Source: Soonwooa sp032078105 (lineage in GTDB: Bacteria > Bacteroidota > Bacteroidia > Flavobacteriales > Weeksellaceae). Taken from it: a stretch of 64,000 bases of DNA. Position 1 is the stretch's first letter. Each line of letters opens with the position of its first letter. Positions 61,462 through 64,000 of this stretch are shown one piece after another. The DNA is taken from NCBI GenBank assembly GCA_046269235.1, contig JBJZOS010000004.1, positions 124,001-188,000 on the forward strand. The letters are read 5' to 3'. Both the position numbers and the translations under genes were made by a program. The notes below the pieces were generated by a model that ran no database searches, was not told the origin of the DNA, and worked only from the letters and a program-made list of their open reading frames with translations.

Positions 61462-62160
61462 ATGAAGGTTTTTAGATTCCAGCAATTTGATATCATTCAA
61501 GATGAATCCATTTTTAGAGTTGGTACAGATGCTGTGTTGTTGGGTGTTTTAGCGAATCCAAAAAATGCTAAAACAGCCTTGGAAGTTGGGACTGGGACTG
61601 GCGTTATCTCTTTGATGTTGGCACAACGTTTTCCAGAACTTCATATTTTAGCTGTAGATATTAACGAAAAAGCGGTAGAAATCGCACAAACCAATTTTAG
61701 CGCTTCACCTTTTTCAAGTCGATTAAAGTCTCGGCAAGCGGATTTCAAAAGTTTTGATTTTACTGAGAAAGTTGACTTTGTATTCTCTAATCCACCGTAT
61801 TTTGAAGCTAATGATTCTTCCAAAGATGTCTTAGCTCGACAAAAAGTTGAGTTGGATTTTGAGGATTTAATTAAAACATCAACTACTATTTTATCAGAAT
61901 CTGGCGTTTTGGCGGTCATTATTCCTGTTCAAGATAAAAATAACTTCATTGCCCTCTGCGAGAAGGAAAAATTACATCTTAAACGAAAAGTTTCTATAAG
62001 AGGAATTGAGGGTGGGGAAGTGCGACGTGTGATTTTATCTTTTTCTAAATCGGAGGTGGATCGTTGTATCGCTGAAGAATTTGTTGTTGAAAAATCACCT
62101 CGTCAATATTCTGATCAATATCTAGAGTATACCAAAGATTTCCATCTTTTCAAAGTATAA
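61462..62160 (+). CDS. tRNA1(Val) adenine(37)-N6-methyltransferase TrmN6-like
   Basis: 232 residues. SAM-binding GTGTGVISLMLAQRFP and acidic ILAVDINEKAVEIAQTN, with the N6-adenine motif NPPYF (in FVFSNPPYFEAND). The order of motifs and length match YfiC/TrmN6. Third gene of the ribE-kinase unit (6-bp gap), terminated right after its stop. Confidence 0.88.
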   Translation: MKVFRFQQFDIIQDESIFRVGTDAVLLGVLANPKNAKTALEVGTGTGVISLMLAQRFPELHILAVDINEKAVEIAQTNFSASPFSSRLKSRQADFKSFDFTEKVDFVFSNPPYFEANDSSKDVLARQKVELDFEDLIKTSTTILSESGVLAVIIPVQDKNNFIALCEKEKLHLKRKVSIRGIEGGEVRRVILSFSKSEVDRCIAEEFVVEKSPRQYSDQYLEYTKDFHLFKV

Positions 62161-62184
62161 AAAAAGCACCAAACGGTGCTTTTT
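62161..62184. terminator. Bidirectional terminator, trmN6 / ftsE
   Basis: Perfect stem AAAAAGCACC / GGTGCTTTTT with AAAC loop, starting at the base after the stop codon. Confidence 0.9.
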
Positions 62185-62204
62185 TAGTTTTATAATAGTT
62201 GATT

Positions 62205-62915
62205 TTACTCAAATAATTCTGCGGTGTCCAGTACACTAACTTGTCCATTTTCGCAACGGATTGCTTCTCCCGGAAAATTCTGAATCATGTGATAATCATG
62301 CGTTGCCATTACTACCGCGCAATTATTTTCTGTGGCCACGTTTTTAAGCAAAGTCATAATGTCGTTCGAAGTTTCAGGGTCTAGATTACCTGTTGGCTCA
62401 TCCGCAAGGATTAATTCTGGATGATTTAGCAAAGCTCTTGCAATCGCCACACGTTGTTGCTCGCCACCAGAAAGTTGGTGTGGCATTTTGTGTTTTTTTG
62501 TTTTCATACCAACGCTCGCAAGGACTTCGTTGATGCGATCTTCCATTTTTATCTTGTCTGACCATCCTGTCGCTTGTAGTACAAACATGAGGTTTTTTTC
62601 AATATTTCTATCGGTCAAAAGTTGAAAATCTTGAAATACAATTCCTAGTTTTCTTCTAAGGTTAGGGATGTCGGACTGGCGAAGTTTTGCTAAGTCAAAT
62701 CCTGCAACTTCTCCTGTTCCGCCTTGTAGTGGGAGATGGCCGTAAAGTACTTTTAGTAAAGAGCTTTTTCCGGCACCAGTTTTTCCGATAAGATAACAGA
62801 ATTTTCCTTTTTGGATGTGAAGATTAACATTGTTAAGAACCGTAAAGTTCTTTTGTACAATTTTAGCATTGTCAAGATTGATAATGTTTTCTCCGCTTTC
62901 GTGTCTATGTGGCAT
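62205..62915 (-). CDS. ftsE: ABC-type ATPase, FtsE family
   Basis: 236 residues. Walker A GKTGAGKSSLL, signature LSGGEQQRVAIARALL, Walker B ILADEPTGNLDPETS. The LYGHLPLQGGTGEV and DFQLLTDRNIEKNLMFVLQATGW segments match FtsE rather than LolD. With FtsX it activates peptidoglycan hydrolysis at the septum; ftsX is not adjacent here. Promoter-like TATTTTTG on the minus strand at 62965-62972. Confidence 0.85.
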   Translation of the reverse strand: MPHRHESGENIINLDNAKIVQKNFTVLNNVNLHIQKGKFCYLIGKTGAGKSSLLKVLYGHLPLQGGTGEVAGFDLAKLRQSDIPNLRRKLGIVFQDFQLLTDRNIEKNLMFVLQATGWSDKIKMEDRINEVLASVGMKTKKHKMPHQLSGGEQQRVAIARALLNHPELILADEPTGNLDPETSNDIMTLLKNVATENNCAVVMATHDYHMIQNFPGEAIRCENGQVSVLDTAELFE

Positions 62916-63023
62916 AGTTAAAAATCTTGTGGATTAAGTTTTCGACAGCAGTCGAATATTATCTCAAAAATAAGGAAAACTTTTAGGATAGACTTAATTT
63001 TTATCATTTTTTAACAACAAAAA

Positions 63024-63051
63024 ATGCTTGAAAGACATTACTCTCAAGCAT
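63024..63051 (-). terminator. Probable terminator of rpmH
   Basis: ATGCTTGA / TCAAGCAT stem, 12-nt loop, T-rich on the minus strand after it. Confidence 0.65.
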
Positions 63052-63075
63052 GATTTGTATGTAATAATTCAAGAA

Positions 63076-63234
63076 TTATCTCTTAGCGCGTGCAGCACTT
63101 ACAGTTAAACTCTTTCTGCCTTTTGCTCTTCTAGCTGCTAATACTCTTCTACCGTTAGGTGTAGACATTCTTTCTCTGAAACCGTGTTTGTTTCTTCTCT
63201 TTCTCTCCGATGGTTGGAATGTTCTTTTACTCAT
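63076..63234 (-). CDS. rpmH: 50S ribosomal protein L34 (bL34)
   Basis: 52 residues, too short for most gene-length cut-offs. MSKRTFQPSERKRRNKHGFR, then RMSTPNGRRVLAARRAKGRK, then LTVSA: the complete family pattern. It is monocistronic with a consensus promoter. rnpA and dnaA, frequent neighbours of rpmH, are not here. Confidence 0.96.
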   Translation of the reverse strand: MSKRTFQPSERKRRNKHGFRERMSTPNGRRVLAARRAKGRKSLTVSAARAKR

Positions 63235-63278
63235 CACTAATATATTTAGTTCGTAATTATCTTTTGATTTTCAGATTG

Positions 63279-63308
63279 CAAATATAAGACTTTTATTTGT
63301 TGTCGCAA
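63279..63308 (-). promoter_or_regulatory. Bacteroidota-type promoter of rpmH
   Basis: TTG (63308-63306), 19-nt spacer, TATATTTG (63286-63279): full consensus match. Leader about 40 nt. Confidence 0.85.
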
Positions 63309-63418
63309 ATCATTTTTGAAAATTATTTTAAAAATTTATTGTTGTAATTTCTTTAACTAAGTTCTAGGCGCTTTTTCTAAATTGTCTATTTTTGAAAACT
63401 GTAAGTATTATTATAAAC

Positions 63419-64000
63419 ATGGCAGTTCTGTATTCCATATTCATAGAAGTTTTTATCATCGTTTTTAAGTTGTTTGCAATTTTTAATGCAAAAGCGAGAA
63501 AAGGTTTACTAGGTCGAAATACCGCAATTGACGCTGTGCAAAGTCAGTTAAAGGGCGAGTCTGTCATTTGGATGCACGCTGCAAGTTTGGGCGAGTATGA
63601 GCAAGGTTTGCCGGTTTTAGAACAGTTAAAAAAAGAGTTTCCGGATTCTAAAATTCTTATCAGCTTTTTCTCACCTTCAGGTTATGAAAATGTAATTAAA
63701 AAAGAGAATATTGCAGATCTAATTATTTATCTTCCTTTTGATAGAAAATCCACGATGCAAAAGTTGGTTGATGCGATGGATGTTAAGATTTTTTTCACGG
63801 TTAAATATGATTATTGGTATCATCTACTGCGGGTTTTAAAATCAAAAAAAGCTAAAGTATTCGTGGTTTCGGCCTTGTTTTATGAAGGACAAGTTTTTTT
63901 CAAAATGTATGGTGGTTGGTTTTCAAAACAGCTGAAGACTTGCCTAGATTGGGCTTTTCATCAGACTGTGGGAAGTTCTGCTTTGGCAAAAAGTGTCGGT
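63419..64000 (+). CDS. waaA: 3-deoxy-D-manno-octulosonic acid transferase WaaA/KdtA (N-terminal part)
   Basis: The first 194 codons are in the window and the frame runs off its end. One N-terminal hydrophobic anchor (YSIFIEVFIIVFKLFAIF), then GESVIWMHAASLGEYEQGLPVLEQL with the catalytic Glu region (SLGEYE), LISFFSPSGYENV and VFVVSALFYEGQVFFK. This is the GT30 enzyme that joins Kdo to lipid A in the cytoplasmic membrane. A box TATTTTTG (63387-63394) lies 25 nt upstream. Confidence 0.92.
   Translation, partial: MAVLYSIFIEVFIIVFKLFAIFNAKARKGLLGRNTAIDAVQSQLKGESVIWMHAASLGEYEQGLPVLEQLKKEFPDSKILISFFSPSGYENVIKKENIADLIIYLPFDRKSTMQKLVDAMDVKIFFTVKYDYWYHLLRVLKSKKAKVFVVSALFYEGQVFFKMYGGWFSKQLKTCLDWAFHQTVGSSALAKSVG

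Overview
The window is an AT-rich chromosomal segment from a member of the Bacteroidota, most likely class Flavobacteriia and close to the Chryseobacterium group (Weeksellaceae). The evidence is the promoter type (TTG, 17-20 nt, TAnnTTTG, seen in textbook form before hupB-like, lrp, rpmH, panD and icmF genes), weak or absent Shine-Dalgarno sequences, type IX secretion (type B) sorting domains, a fused isobutyryl-CoA mutase, and many lipoproteins and outer-membrane proteins of flavobacterial style. Genus-level assignment is inference. No tRNA, rRNA, CRISPR, prophage or insertion sequence was seen.

Layout. 1-3.2 kb: end of a phenylacetate catabolic operon (thiolase end, paaZ, enoyl-CoA hydratase). 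3.5-8.6 kb: oligopeptidase dcp, a secreted nucleotide pyrophosphatase/phosphodiesterase, recX, a lipoprotein. 8.7-11.2 kb: glycan operon (GT4, initiating sugar transferase, NeuD/PglD-like acyltransferase). 11.2-15 kb: HU, panD plus a membrane flippase-like protein, small conserved proteins and two broken genes. 15-19.6 kb: sbcDC, preceded by an overlapping small Lys-rich gene. 19.6-27.1 kb: FKBP (SlyD-like), OmpA-family protein, class C beta-lactamase-like hydrolase, T9SS-tail remnant, icmF. 27.3-29.7 kb: YwqK-like repeat protein with a small membrane protein, and a decayed DUF3667 gene. 30-31.8 kb: rplM-rpsI-rpsB. 31.9-44.5 kb: a block that looks inverted (see findings), holding two large T9SS type B surface proteins, trmB, a Cys/Met lyase with its Lrp regulator, and tsf, bounded by two paralogous small exported proteins. 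44.6-47.1 kb: accA, gltX. 47.2-55.2 kb: surface polysaccharide locus: GT90, and on the other strand a packed operon of rocD, three GT2, GT61 and an FdtA/FdtB/FdtC-type 3-amino-3,6-dideoxyhexose pathway. 55.3-59.3 kb: pdxA-DUF177-rpmF-accB-accC. 59.4-64 kb: ribE, a sensor kinase, trmN6, ftsE, rpmH and the start of waaA.

The most interesting points are: (1) rpsB and tsf, normally neighbours, are split in a way that a single ~12 kb inversion would undo, which also brings two paralogs back into tandem; (2) at least five intergenic or intragenic arrays with a strict 7-bp period, one of which is inserted in frame inside dcp; (3) three dispersed GC-box elements with a shared architecture; (4) five genes or gene remnants broken by stops or decay, including a 1,400-residue T9SS cargo protein whose signal peptide holds an in-frame TGA; (5) several promoters whose -10-like box lies 4-6 nt from the start codon, implying leaderless mRNAs.
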